The notes beneath the pieces were generated by a model, which was not told the origin of the DNA, did no database searches, and saw nothing but the letters and a program-made list of their open reading frames with translations. A DNA stretch of 46,551 nt from contig CAZLPY010000004.1 of NCBI GenBank assembly GCA_964561525.1, positions 1-46,551 of the forward strand, written 5' to 3'. Shown here piece by piece: positions 32,585 to 40,282 of this stretch (positions within the stretch are counted from its first letter, which is position 1; each line of letters opens with the position of its first letter). The stretch is from CAZLPY01 sp964561525. Its GTDB lineage: Bacteria > Patescibacteriota > UBA1384 > CAJBMM01. Position numbers and translations under genes: made by a program.

Positions 32585-34342
32585 ATGTCGCGTATTTATT
32601 TAGCTCCAGATGATGAAATTACCAGTGTAATTGAAAAGCTGCGTGAAAGTGACGATCACGTCATTTTGATTGCGCCAAAGGGCACGTCGCTGCTGCAAAG
32701 CGTAATTAATATACGCCTGCTGAAGAAAAAAGCTGATGAGCTGAAAAAAACACTTGGCATCGTTACGACCGACCCGGTGGGCAGTCACTTGGCCACCCAG
32801 GTTGGACTGGCAGTGTATACCCAGGTTGAAGACGTGCCGAAGGCCGATAAAGTGCCGGCACACCGCCCGCCTAAGCATCTAGAGCAAAATGACGATCCGG
32901 AGCCGCAAAAACAGCATCGTGCAGCTTTGCCACACATTGAACCTGAAGTGGCGGTGAAGCAGTATGAGAGTGGAAGTGCCGCAGCCCCGGTGAGTGATGC
33001 CACAGCAGCCGATGGTTTGCCCAAAGTGCTGCCGAAGGACGATTTAGTTGAGTCTGAGCAGAGTGATCACATGGATCATGAAGATCTGCCTGACGAATCT
33101 GGTGCCAGCGCAGAATCAACGGTCAGTCATGCATCTGGATCAAATCAACCGCCTCATCATCGGCCTCCCTTGCGCCCAAAGCGCCGGCCTTTGCCTGGGT
33201 GGATACCCCGAGCGGTGCTTATCATTATAGTCTTATTGTTGCTGAGCGGGGTCGCCGCCGCCAGCTTTATTCCACAAGCAACCCTTACCTTTCATGTCCC
33301 AGCTGAATCAATCAAACGGTCAGTTGTGATTACTGTAGATGTGGGTGCCGGAAGCGTCGATGGCACTACCATCCCGAGCGTAAAGCGTGATGCAAGTGTC
33401 GATGCAACAGGATCGGCCAAGGCCACCGGCAAAAAAGAGGTGGGCGACAAAGCCAAAGGGAGTGTGACTATCTCCAACAGCTGGAGCACTTCAGCCGAGA
33501 GCTTTGCGAAAAACACTGGCTTAGTTTCCGCAGAAAAAAGCTTACTATTTCGCACCGCTACTGACGTTTCAGTGCCTGGTGCTACGGTGACCTTGGTTAA
33601 CGGGGTGCCAACTATTACCCCGGGTAAAGCAGACGTTGCGGTAGAGGCAGATCAAGCCGGCGATCAATACAACATTGGGCCATCAAAATTTACTATCCAA
33701 GGCTTAAGTGCGGATAAATCGGCCAAAATTACTGGTCAATCAGCTAAGGCGATGGCAGGTGGGACTACCAAGGAATTAACGGTAATTGCGGCCGCCGATA
33801 TTGACCAAGCCAGGGCTGATGCTAAAACCAAAGCAGAGGCCGGGGCAGCTGACGCGCTGAAGCAAGCGGTGGCAGTCGATGAAGTGTTGCTTGGCAAGAT
33901 GACCAGTGTAAGCTCTATCTTGAAGGATCCAGATCATGCTGCCGGTGACGAAGCTGATACAGTGAGTGTGCCTGCGACTGGTGCCGCAGAAGGATATGCA
34001 TTCAAGACTAACGATTTAGAGCAGGGAGTGAAAAGCATTTTTCAACAAGATTTGCCCTCCACAAAATCGATCATCCTACCCGATTTAGCTGCTGTTGATT
34101 GGACAGTTGCAACAAAGGCACAAGGAAAATTTGAATTATCGAAAGAAATTGAAGGGCAGCTCGTGACCGAAGTTGACGCTGCTGCTGCGCGTAGTAAAGC
34201 GGCTCATCGCAGGGTTAGTAGTATTGGCCAAAGTTTAAGTGGCGATTTTGGCGCTGCCAGTGTAGATGTAGAAATCAAACCACATGGCTGGCCGTTGATG
34301 CCGCTTATTCCGAGTCGCATTGCGGTTAAGACGACGGAGTAG
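32585..34342 (+). CDS. Large membrane protein with baseplate J-like extracytoplasmic domain
   Basis: 585 residues. A cytoplasmic N-terminal domain (1-90, 'IYLAPDDEITSVIEKLRESDDHVILIAPKG', then 'SVINIRLLKKKADEL' and 'VTTDPVGSHLATQVGL') has a Rossmann-like alternation. A long acidic, Pro/Gln/His-rich disordered linker (95-200) leads to one membrane segment (about 208-228). The outer part is about 350 residues, Ala/Thr/Lys-rich, and resembles the J-like domains of CPR surface proteins ('GSVTISNSWSTSAESFAKNTGLVS', then 'GDQYNIGPSKFTI'). It starts 1 base after the FtsA-like gene. The N-terminal domain could dock on that ATPase (inference). Confidence 0.75.
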   Translation: MSRIYLAPDDEITSVIEKLRESDDHVILIAPKGTSLLQSVINIRLLKKKADELKKTLGIVTTDPVGSHLATQVGLAVYTQVEDVPKADKVPAHRPPKHLEQNDDPEPQKQHRAALPHIEPEVAVKQYESGSAAAPVSDATAADGLPKVLPKDDLVESEQSDHMDHEDLPDESGASAESTVSHASGSNQPPHHRPPLRPKRRPLPGWIPRAVLIIIVLLLLSGVAAASFIPQATLTFHVPAESIKRSVVITVDVGAGSVDGTTIPSVKRDASVDATGSAKATGKKEVGDKAKGSVTISNSWSTSAESFAKNTGLVSAEKSLLFRTATDVSVPGATVTLVNGVPTITPGKADVAVEADQAGDQYNIGPSKFTIQGLSADKSAKITGQSAKAMAGGTTKELTVIAAADIDQARADAKTKAEAGAADALKQAVAVDEVLLGKMTSVSSILKDPDHAAGDEADTVSVPATGAAEGYAFKTNDLEQGVKSIFQQDLPSTKSIILPDLAAVDWTVATKAQGKFELSKEIEGQLVTEVDAAAARSKAAHRRVSSIGQSLSGDFGAASVDVEIKPHGWPLMPLIPSRIAVKTTE

Positions 34343-34344
34343 TG

Positions 34345-34746
34345 ATGCAGCGTATTGCCATTGACTATGGCCGAGCTCGGGTTGGTGTGGCGATCGGTAT
34401 GAAAATCGCCCGCGAATACGCGACCTATTCAAGCACAGAGGCACTGCAAAAAATTGCTGATCTGGTGACTGAAGAAGACGTCAATGAAGTCATTGTAGGG
34501 CGGCCTGTTCGAAGCCAGGGCGAGCCAGGTACGCTTGATGCCGAGATTGAGCAGTTCGTGGCGGATCTAAAGGCACGCCTGCCGAACGTTTCAATCATCA
34601 CTACTGATGAGGCGTTCTCCTCAAGCCAAGCCGAGATTGAACTAACAGAGGCGGGAGTGAAGCCCGATCAAATTAGCCAGCGCATCGATCAATATGCGGC
34701 TAAGATTATCCTCGAGCAGTATAATGAGCAAGAGGGAAGGAACTGA
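34345..34746 (+). CDS. ruvX: RuvX/YqgF-family Holliday junction resolvase-like nuclease
   Basis: 133 residues of the RNase H-like fold. The first catalytic Asp is in 'RIAIDYGRARVGVAIG'; 'VIVGRPVRSQGEPG' is the middle motif, 'TTDEAFSSSQAEIEL' replaces the usual DERLTT box, and 'QRIDQYAAKIILEQY' (D at the end) completes the set. In other bacteria it works in rRNA 5' processing and possibly Holliday resolution. GTG at 34342 and ATG at 34345 are adjacent; I use the ATG. It overlaps the stop of the J-like gene region and abuts mltG, so they form one operon. Confidence 0.9.
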   Translation: MQRIAIDYGRARVGVAIGMKIAREYATYSSTEALQKIADLVTEEDVNEVIVGRPVRSQGEPGTLDAEIEQFVADLKARLPNVSIITTDEAFSSSQAEIELTEAGVKPDQISQRIDQYAAKIILEQYNEQEGRN

Positions 34747-35702
34747 TGAAAAAGCGCTACATCCTATTGTTTTTTGTTGCTTTTTTGCTGATCGGCATCG
34801 CCACGGCCGCATTGTGGTATGTGAACCAGGTGTATGCAGTGAGCACAGCGCCAGCGCAGCAATTTGAAATTGCCCCAGGCCAGACATCGCGAGACATCGC
34901 TGAGCATTTGGCGGCCCAGGGCTTTATTAGTAATCAAAATGTGATGTTGCTGTATGTGTATACTCACAACATACTGTTTTTGCCAGGCACCTATACAGTT
35001 CCGAATTCGTATACCTTGCCGAAACTTCTCGAAATTTTTAGCAAAGAGCAAGCAAACGAGCTTAAACTGACCATCCCAGAGGGCTACACACGGCAGCAAA
35101 TTGCGCAGTTGCTGCCCAAATTTAACCTTTCACCGGCCACGTTTCTGACCGTCACCAAGGCAGACGAAGGCACGTTGTTCCCTGACACGTACAACTTGAG
35201 TGACAAAACTACCGAGCAAACACTGCGTGATCGGATGGTCGATCAATACGCCAAAAAAACTGTCGATTTAACGCTTGACCGAAACGCCTTAATTTTAGCC
35301 TCAATTGTGGAACGTGAGGCGAAAAATGATACTGATCGTGCGGTGATTGCAGCCATTTACCGCAATCGGCTAAAAATAGGCATGGCGCTTGAGGCTGATC
35401 CAACGGTGCAGTACGCTAAATATACCGATTTAGGTCCAGCCCCGCTCAAAGATGGCCAGCCAAACTACTGGGCACCAATTACGAAGGTGGATTACACTGG
35501 TGTGACCTCATCGTACAACACCTATCTGCACGCCGGGCTGCCACCCGGGCCCATCTGCAACCCGGGCTTAAAAAGCCTGACGGCTGCCGTTAAGCCAGCC
35601 CAAACCGATGCCCTATACTTTTTCCACGCCCCCGACGGCCGCCTAATTACCAGCAACACCCTCGATGAGCACAATGCCAACAAAGCGAAGTATTTGAAGT
35701 AA
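34746..35702 (+). CDS. mltG: Endolytic murein transglycosylase MltG
   Basis: 318 residues. An N-terminal membrane anchor (about 5-25) and a LysM-like region ('PGQTSRDIAEHLAAQGFI') precede the YceG domain: 'LFPDTYNL', catalytic E189 in 'LASIVEREAKND', 'VIAAIYRNRLKIGMALEADPTVQYA', 'YNTYLHAGLPPGPICNPGLKSLTAAVKP' and 'YFFHAPDGRLITSNTLDEHN'. It cuts nascent glycan strands at the membrane and ends their growth. ATG overlaps the ruvX stop by a base. It follows ruvX as in many bacteria. Confidence 0.96.
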   Translation: MKKRYILLFFVAFLLIGIATAALWYVNQVYAVSTAPAQQFEIAPGQTSRDIAEHLAAQGFISNQNVMLLYVYTHNILFLPGTYTVPNSYTLPKLLEIFSKEQANELKLTIPEGYTRQQIAQLLPKFNLSPATFLTVTKADEGTLFPDTYNLSDKTTEQTLRDRMVDQYAKKTVDLTLDRNALILASIVEREAKNDTDRAVIAAIYRNRLKIGMALEADPTVQYAKYTDLGPAPLKDGQPNYWAPITKVDYTGVTSSYNTYLHAGLPPGPICNPGLKSLTAAVKPAQTDALYFFHAPDGRLITSNTLDEHNANKAKYLK

Positions 35703-35707
35703 TGTGC

Positions 35708-36243
35708 TTAGTGGTCTAGAACCAATATCTTATCTAGCAGGGCGTTGAATTTAATGAACCCACTTTCGGCATTTAAATGACCGGCGTTCGGGATAAATTC
35801 GAGCTCAACCCCAAGTTCCTGGGCTAGCTTTTGACATTGCCCAAGGATACATAGGGATCATTATCCGAATGAAAGACTTCGAAGTGTTTAGCTGCTTCTC
35901 TGATTTTGGCCCAATTGAATACAAAGCCACTAAAAGCATAATCACTTTCATAATAACGAATTGGTTTAACTCCAACTGGCGAAGCGATGAAGAAAGCTGC
36001 GCGCACTGGTTTTTCGATTTGTTCTAATATTCTTAGTAGAAATAATCCGCCCAAGCTGTGACCAANNNNNNNNNNGTATCTTTCTAATTCCTCAGACCAT
36101 TTTTTTAGTTCTGGTTTATCTGCATCTGGGAATTGTGGCACTGCAACCTTATATCCGCGCTCCTCGAGCTCCGATTTTAGCCAGGGGAACCAATTACCCC
36201 CCGCACTGCCTCCTGTTCCATGAAGTATAAGTACATGGTGCAT
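35708..36243 (-). pseudogene. Alpha/beta hydrolase (RBBP9/YdeN-like), frameshifted and with a gap
   Basis: Starts 'HHVLILHGTGGSAGGNWFPWLKSELEERGY', with nucleophile elbow GHSLGG and the acid D in 'SDNDPYV'. Reading stops at 35824 after 'YVSLGNVKS', but in another frame the sequence continues as 'KLAQELGVELEFIPNAGHLN' and ends at a TAA at 35708-35710. That tail carries the catalytic His (GH). One missing base near 35841-35848 explains it. A 10-N gap at 36066-36075 lies in the same gene, just before GHSLGG. Sequencing error or real decay cannot be told apart. Last of a three-gene minus-strand operon. Confidence 0.8.
36066..36075. other. Assembly gap (10 N)
   Basis: Ten N within the hydrolase gene. 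The reading frame across the gap is kept only if its length is right; the N count may be an estimate. Confidence 0.95.
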
Positions 36244-36245
36244 AG

Positions 36246-36833
36246 TTATACCTTTGTTTCAAAGACTCTAAACTGGCCTTCGGGGAGCGCAGCGATCTCG
36301 AGTTTTTCTTTATAACCCTCAAGTTCTTGGTAGGCTTTGTCCCAGTTGACGTGGGGGGCATTATAGCCAGATTGGTAGTGAACGATTACTTTGACTGGTA
36401 ATAGGCCCCGTCCTTCAATAACGCATAAATTATCCGGGTCGTATGAATAGCGAGAGAGCATAATAGCACCGGCGGAACTCCCGGCAACAGTTTTACCATC
36501 AACAGTTTTCATCCATTCTTTATTTTTATCTAAAGCTTTATAAAGCGGATCCATTTTGCCGCCGCTGAAGTATATTACATTAGCCCATTGGCAAAGTTGA
36601 ACCATATTTTTGTAGTCTGCCATCCTCACATCAAGTTGCGTGTCTGGGACGTTGCTCATCAAAAGCTGTTTTGTCTCATTGAGCTTCGTTGACCAGGCTT
36701 TTTTGGGTAAGGCAAAGAAAACAAACAATATTTTTACTGGTTGATCAAAACCCTTTACTAATTCCATGCAGAGCGCTTTTCCACCATCTGGTGCTCTGCT
36801 TGTGTACCCACCGATTAAAATATATCTAGTCAT
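36246..36833 (-). CDS. Peptidase S51 (PepE-like) family protein
   Basis: 195 residues. The nucleophile elbow is GSSAGA (S120), the usual G-x-S-A-G of family S51, preceded by 'VIYFSGGKMDPLYKALD' like the 'F.GGN...L' motif. 'VIVHYQSGYNAP' holds the likely His. Family members hydrolyse Asp-X dipeptides or cyanophycin, or serve as glutamine-amidotransferase-like enzymes of unknown substrate. It is 2 bases upstream of the hydrolase and 11 bases downstream of the dehydrogenase gene, so the three form an accessory operon. It is intact, unlike its neighbours. Confidence 0.85.
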   Translation of the reverse strand: MTRYILIGGYTSRAPDGGKALCMELVKGFDQPVKILFVFFALPKKAWSTKLNETKQLLMSNVPDTQLDVRMADYKNMVQLCQWANVIYFSGGKMDPLYKALDKNKEWMKTVDGKTVAGSSAGAIMLSRYSYDPDNLCVIEGRGLLPVKVIVHYQSGYNAPHVNWDKAYQELEGYKEKLEIAALPEGQFRVFETKV

Positions 36834-36844
36834 CGGTATTCCCT

Positions 36845-37693
36845 CTAGAGCTCATTAACCTTTGTCCAATCCTCGTGGCTATAACCGCTTGCCATGGCAC
36901 CTTGGTAGATTTTTTGAGCGATATCCAACAGCGGATGTTCGGTATCACTCGCCATCTTAGATGCATATTGCAGATCTTTGGTAATCCATTCAATTGAGAA
37001 GTTAATGGGGTTTGGTTCATTTTGATAATCACGCCAGGCCAAATTAGTAGTGGTTCCACCAGGCCGCTCTGATAAGGCATCTCCAACCAATTTTTCATCT
37101 AATCCAACCGCTTTGGCTACTCGCAAAGCTTCGCCAAAACCTAAGATGTGAATTGCTTGGAGCGCATTAAGTATAAGCTTGTATCTCATACCTGACCCAG
37201 TTTTGCCGAAGTATTTAATTTCATGGGCGATAGCTTCCAGGTCTGGTTCGATCTGTCGAAGTTTGTCTTGGTCTCCGCCGACTAGCAACGTCAATTGACC
37301 GGATTCTGCTCCTGAGCGGCCACCAGTCATCGGCATGTCGAAAAAGTTTAGACCCAGTTTGGTGGTTTTTTCTGCCAACTCATCAACCCACGAAATAGAT
37401 ATTGTTGCACAAGTAATCAATACTTGCTGAGGATTTGCGTGCTCTAAAATTCCATCGTCTAACCATACTTGTCGAGATGATTCATCATTTGCAGTAACCT
37501 CAAAGACTAAATCGGCTTACTGAACGGCTTCAGCAATGGACGCAGCAGCAACTGCGCCTTCTTTGGCTAGGCCATTGGCCTTCTCAGCTGTTCTATTCCA
37601 TACCAAGACCCGATATCCGGATTTGAGAAAGTTTTTGGCAATCCCATGCCCCATAATACCCAAGCCGAGAACAGCGATAGTTTTCTTGCTCAT
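36845..37693 (-). pseudogene. 3-hydroxyisobutyrate dehydrogenase family protein with in-frame TAA
   Basis: From the ATG at 37691-37693 the frame reads 'TIAVLGLGIMGHGIAKNFL' (NAD(P)-binding GxGxxG), 'VWNRTAEKANGLAKEGA', then reaches TAA at codon 59 (37517-37519) after 'SIAEAVQ'. Directly beyond it continues in the same frame with 'ADLVFEVTANDESSRQVWLD', 'FFDMPMTGGRSGAESGQLTLLVGG' (the substrate-binding DxPxxGG motif), 'KYFGKTGSGMRYKLILNAL' with the catalytic Lys, and a normal C-terminus to 36845. Apart from the stop the gene of about 282 codons is complete. A single base change (CAA to TAA fits) would restore it. A shorter product from the ATG at 37420 would lack the NAD fold. Confidence 0.85.
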
Positions 37694-37748
37694 AAATCTC
37701 CTCTCTTATCAAGTTGTAGCATACTCAATTTTCTCTATCGAGGATAGA

Positions 37749-37811
37749 CTGGATTCCTGCCTTCCTCCTTCGCTTAAAAGCTACGGAAGGACAAGTCGCG
37801 GGAATGACAGA
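37749..37811. repeat. Palindromic element with GATTCC...GGAATGAC ends
   Basis: GGATTCCTGC (37751-37760) and GCGGGAATGAC (37798-37808) form the outer inverted repeat; CCTTCC (37760-37765) and GGAAGG (37785-37790) form an inner one, around CTTAAAAG. The GAATGAC end is shared with the element in miaA. It lies between the broken dehydrogenase and mreB. Confidence 0.7.
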
Positions 37812-37919
37812 CACGGAGGCTCGGTCTCAAACGCACATTGAAAAACGGCCTTAAGGGTGATACCCTGTGAGGGCACTTGAGATATTTTTTGATGCGATGA
37901 ACAAACATAAAGGCTTTTT

Positions 37920-38969
37920 GTGAAAATTAAACCAATTAATTCGGCGATCGGGATGTTTTCGAAGGACATCGGCATCGATTTAGGTACTGCCAACACGCTG
38001 GTGTATGTGCGAGGGAAAGGGATCGTGATCAAAGAGCCCTCGGTGGTAGCCATTAACGAACGCACCAAAAAAGTGCTGGCCATTGGTGATGAAGCGAAAC
38101 GTATGGTGGGGCGCACGCCGAGCCACATTGTGGCCATTCGGCCGCTGGTGGATGGGGTGATCTCCGATTTTGAAGTAACCGAGGCCATGCTGCGCTATTT
38201 TATTGAAAAAGTACACCGCAAAACCTTCATTCCGTTTTCCCGTCCCCGCGTGGTGATTGGCATTCCATACGGTGTCACTGAAGTAGAGCGGCGTGCGGTT
38301 GAGGAGGGGGCGTTGAATGCGGGGGCGCGGCAGGTGTACTTGATTGAGGAGCCGGTAGCGGCCGCAATTGGGGCACGGCTGCCTATTCATGAGCCCTCGG
38401 GCAACATGATTGTGGATATTGGTGGTGGCACTACTGAAGTGGCGGTGTTGAGCCTGGGGGGCATTGTGGCGTCTCGTAGTTTACGGGTAGCAGGCGATGA
38501 ACTGAATCAAGACATTATTCAGTACGCCAGGGACGAATTTCATCTGCTGCTTGGTGAGCGTACCGCTGAAGACATTAAAATTGCAATTGGCAACGCCTGG
38601 CACACCACTGAAAACTTGCAGGCCGCGATGCGCGGTCGTGATTTGGTGAGTGGCCTGCCGAAGGAAATTACCGTAAACGGTGAGCAAATTCGGGCGGCGA
38701 TGGCGCGCTCAGTCAAGACCATCGTTGATAGCATTCGCGTCACGATGGAGGAGACGCCGCCGGAGCTTTTATCTGACATTATGGAAAAAGGGATTGTACT
38801 CGCTGGAGGCGGCGCGCTGTTGCGCGGGCTTGATCGGCTCATTGCGGCTGAGACTGAAACCATTGTGCATATTGCTGACGACCCACTCACCTGCGTGGTG
38901 CGCGGCACCGGAGTGGTGTTGGAGGATTTGGATAGTCTGCGCGAGGTATTGCTGCCGACTGCACGCTAA
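37920..38969 (+). CDS. mreB: Rod shape-determining protein MreB
   Basis: 349 residues, bacterial actin. It has 'DIGIDLGTANTLVYVRGKGIVIKEPSVVAIN', phosphate-2 'NMIVDIGGGTTEVAVLSLGGIV', 'YGVTEVERRAVEEGALNAGA' and 'GIVLAGGGALLRGLDRLI'. It forms membrane-bound filaments that guide the elongation machinery. The GTG at 37920 has AAAGG 6 bases upstream; the ATG at 37953 (MFSKDIGIDL) is the usual family start and remains possible. First gene of the mreBCD-mrdA operon. Confidence 0.97.
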   Translation: MKIKPINSAIGMFSKDIGIDLGTANTLVYVRGKGIVIKEPSVVAINERTKKVLAIGDEAKRMVGRTPSHIVAIRPLVDGVISDFEVTEAMLRYFIEKVHRKTFIPFSRPRVVIGIPYGVTEVERRAVEEGALNAGARQVYLIEEPVAAAIGARLPIHEPSGNMIVDIGGGTTEVAVLSLGGIVASRSLRVAGDELNQDIIQYARDEFHLLLGERTAEDIKIAIGNAWHTTENLQAAMRGRDLVSGLPKEITVNGEQIRAAMARSVKTIVDSIRVTMEETPPELLSDIMEKGIVLAGGGALLRGLDRLIAAETETIVHIADDPLTCVVRGTGVVLEDLDSLREVLLPTAR

Positions 38970-38995
38970 CCGAACGAAAAGGGGATGGTAGTAGC

Positions 38996-39778
38996 ATGAA
39001 ATATAATCGAACCGTTTTGCTCGTGATTGTGACAGCAGCACTGTTGATAGTGCCATCGATGATCATTACACCAGTGCGCAGTGCTGGGCGGCAACTGCTT
39101 CGGCCTGTGACTAGTGCGCTGTATGCCAAAAACGTAACGGTGCGTAGGTGGGTGGGGATAGTGCATAATTTAAGCTCACTACCAGCACAAAATGATACTC
39201 TGAGTGGGCAAGTGGCTGAGCTTTCCGCTGAGAATGCACGACTGAAAGAGGTTGATCACGAAAATACGCTACTGCGAGCCGAGCTGCAGGTTTCACCGGT
39301 CGGTTCACCGCGCCACATTGTGGCGGCTCGGGTGACCAATAGTAGCCCGTTTTCCTACCTTGACCGCATTTCGATCGATCGAGGTGGAAACGATGGGATC
39401 AAAGGTGGGCAAGCAGTGACCATTCATGGCAATCTAGTCGGTAAAATTGTCAGCGTGAGTGACAAAAGTGCTGATGTGCTGCTTATTACCAGCATCGATT
39501 CAATTGTCCAAGCGGAACTGCAAAACTCGCGCACAAACGGCGTAGTACGCGGTGGCATTCATGGATTGGTACTCGAATCAATTCCGCAAGATACCAGCGT
39601 TACAGTTGGTGAAAACATTGTAACCAACGGTTTAGGTGGGTCACTCCGTCCTGGTTTACTGATCGGCACTGTGAGTGGCATCATTTCAAAAAAGAACGAT
39701 ATTTTTCAATCGATCGCAATTAAACCAGCGATAAACTTAAGCTTGGTTGACGTTGTTTTTGTGGAGATTGGCAATTAA
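38996..39778 (+). CDS. mreC: Rod shape-determining protein MreC
   Basis: 260 residues. An N-terminal membrane anchor (about 7-23), a coiled coil ('NDTLSGQVAELSAENARLKEVDHENTLLRAEL', about 62-93) and the beta domain ('IVAARVTNSSPFSYLDRISIDRGGNDGIKGGQAVTIHGNLVGKIVSVSDKSADVLLITS') are in the usual order. It activates PBP2 outside the membrane. GGGGATGGTAGT lies upstream of the ATG. The stop is followed immediately by the mreD ATG. Confidence 0.95.
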   Translation: MKYNRTVLLVIVTAALLIVPSMIITPVRSAGRQLLRPVTSALYAKNVTVRRWVGIVHNLSSLPAQNDTLSGQVAELSAENARLKEVDHENTLLRAELQVSPVGSPRHIVAARVTNSSPFSYLDRISIDRGGNDGIKGGQAVTIHGNLVGKIVSVSDKSADVLLITSIDSIVQAELQNSRTNGVVRGGIHGLVLESIPQDTSVTVGENIVTNGLGGSLRPGLLIGTVSGIISKKNDIFQSIAIKPAINLSLVDVVFVEIGN

Positions 39779-40282
39779 ATGTCCCGACAAGCGTATGTGT
39801 TGTACATTGTGTTATGGATTGGGCTAGCACTGTTTGACGCAGTGATATCGCCGAGTTGGCGCATTGGCCTGGCCCAAGGGAGCTTTGTAATAGCCACGCT
39901 TGCTTGCGTGATGATGCTTTCGAATGCGCACGAGCTACCGTGGCAGGGTGTATTAATCGCCGGGATCGTACTAGATTTGCTTGGTGGCAATCGCTTTGGG
40001 GCAGCGGCTTTAAGCTTGTTGCTGACCGCGATACTCTTACATCAAGCCAGTCGGTGGTTGGCGCATCAAGCCTCGATCCCCCTATTGGTGCTATTTGCTG
40101 CAGCAGGATCGGTGCTCTATACCATCTTAGGTTCAGTTCTGAATGGTACATTTTTGCTGATTAGTTTCGAAAAAATGCTTGCTGATGCGCTCTACACCGG
40201 CGTGTTGTCGGTAGTGGTTTTTGCAGTCTGGTGGCTTGTTTTTGGCGGAGCGTTGCAGATCAGAAAAGGGAGCGGAGTATGA
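39779..40282 (+). CDS. mreD: Rod shape-determining protein MreD
   Basis: 167 residues, five or six membrane segments (for example VLYIVLWIGLALFDAVI, SFVIATLACVMML, GVLIAGIVLDLLGG, IPLLVLFAAAGSVLYTILG, LYTGVLSVVVFAVWWLVFGGAL). 'GVLIAGIVLDLLGGNRFGAAALSLLL' resembles the MreD core 'G...G...D......G......L'. Weak sequence similarity is normal; the position between mreC and mrdA makes the call. Its TGA overlaps the mrdA ATG (ATGA). Confidence 0.9.
   Translation: MSRQAYVLYIVLWIGLALFDAVISPSWRIGLAQGSFVIATLACVMMLSNAHELPWQGVLIAGIVLDLLGGNRFGAAALSLLLTAILLHQASRWLAHQASIPLLVLFAAAGSVLYTILGSVLNGTFLLISFEKMLADALYTGVLSVVVFAVWWLVFGGALQIRKGSGV

Noticed and set aside
35560..35580. Hairpin CCCGGGC/GCCCGGG as terminator
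   Set aside because: It lies inside the mltG coding region, well before its stop.
36826..37098. Separate 90-residue protein overlapping the dehydrogenase
   Set aside because: It is the shifted frame of the dehydrogenase C-terminal half, which carries the family motifs in its own frame.
37517..37519. Reassignment of UAA as a sense codon
   Set aside because: UAA ends many genes here, including alaS-adjacent and mre genes, and only one internal case is seen; mutation or error is simpler.
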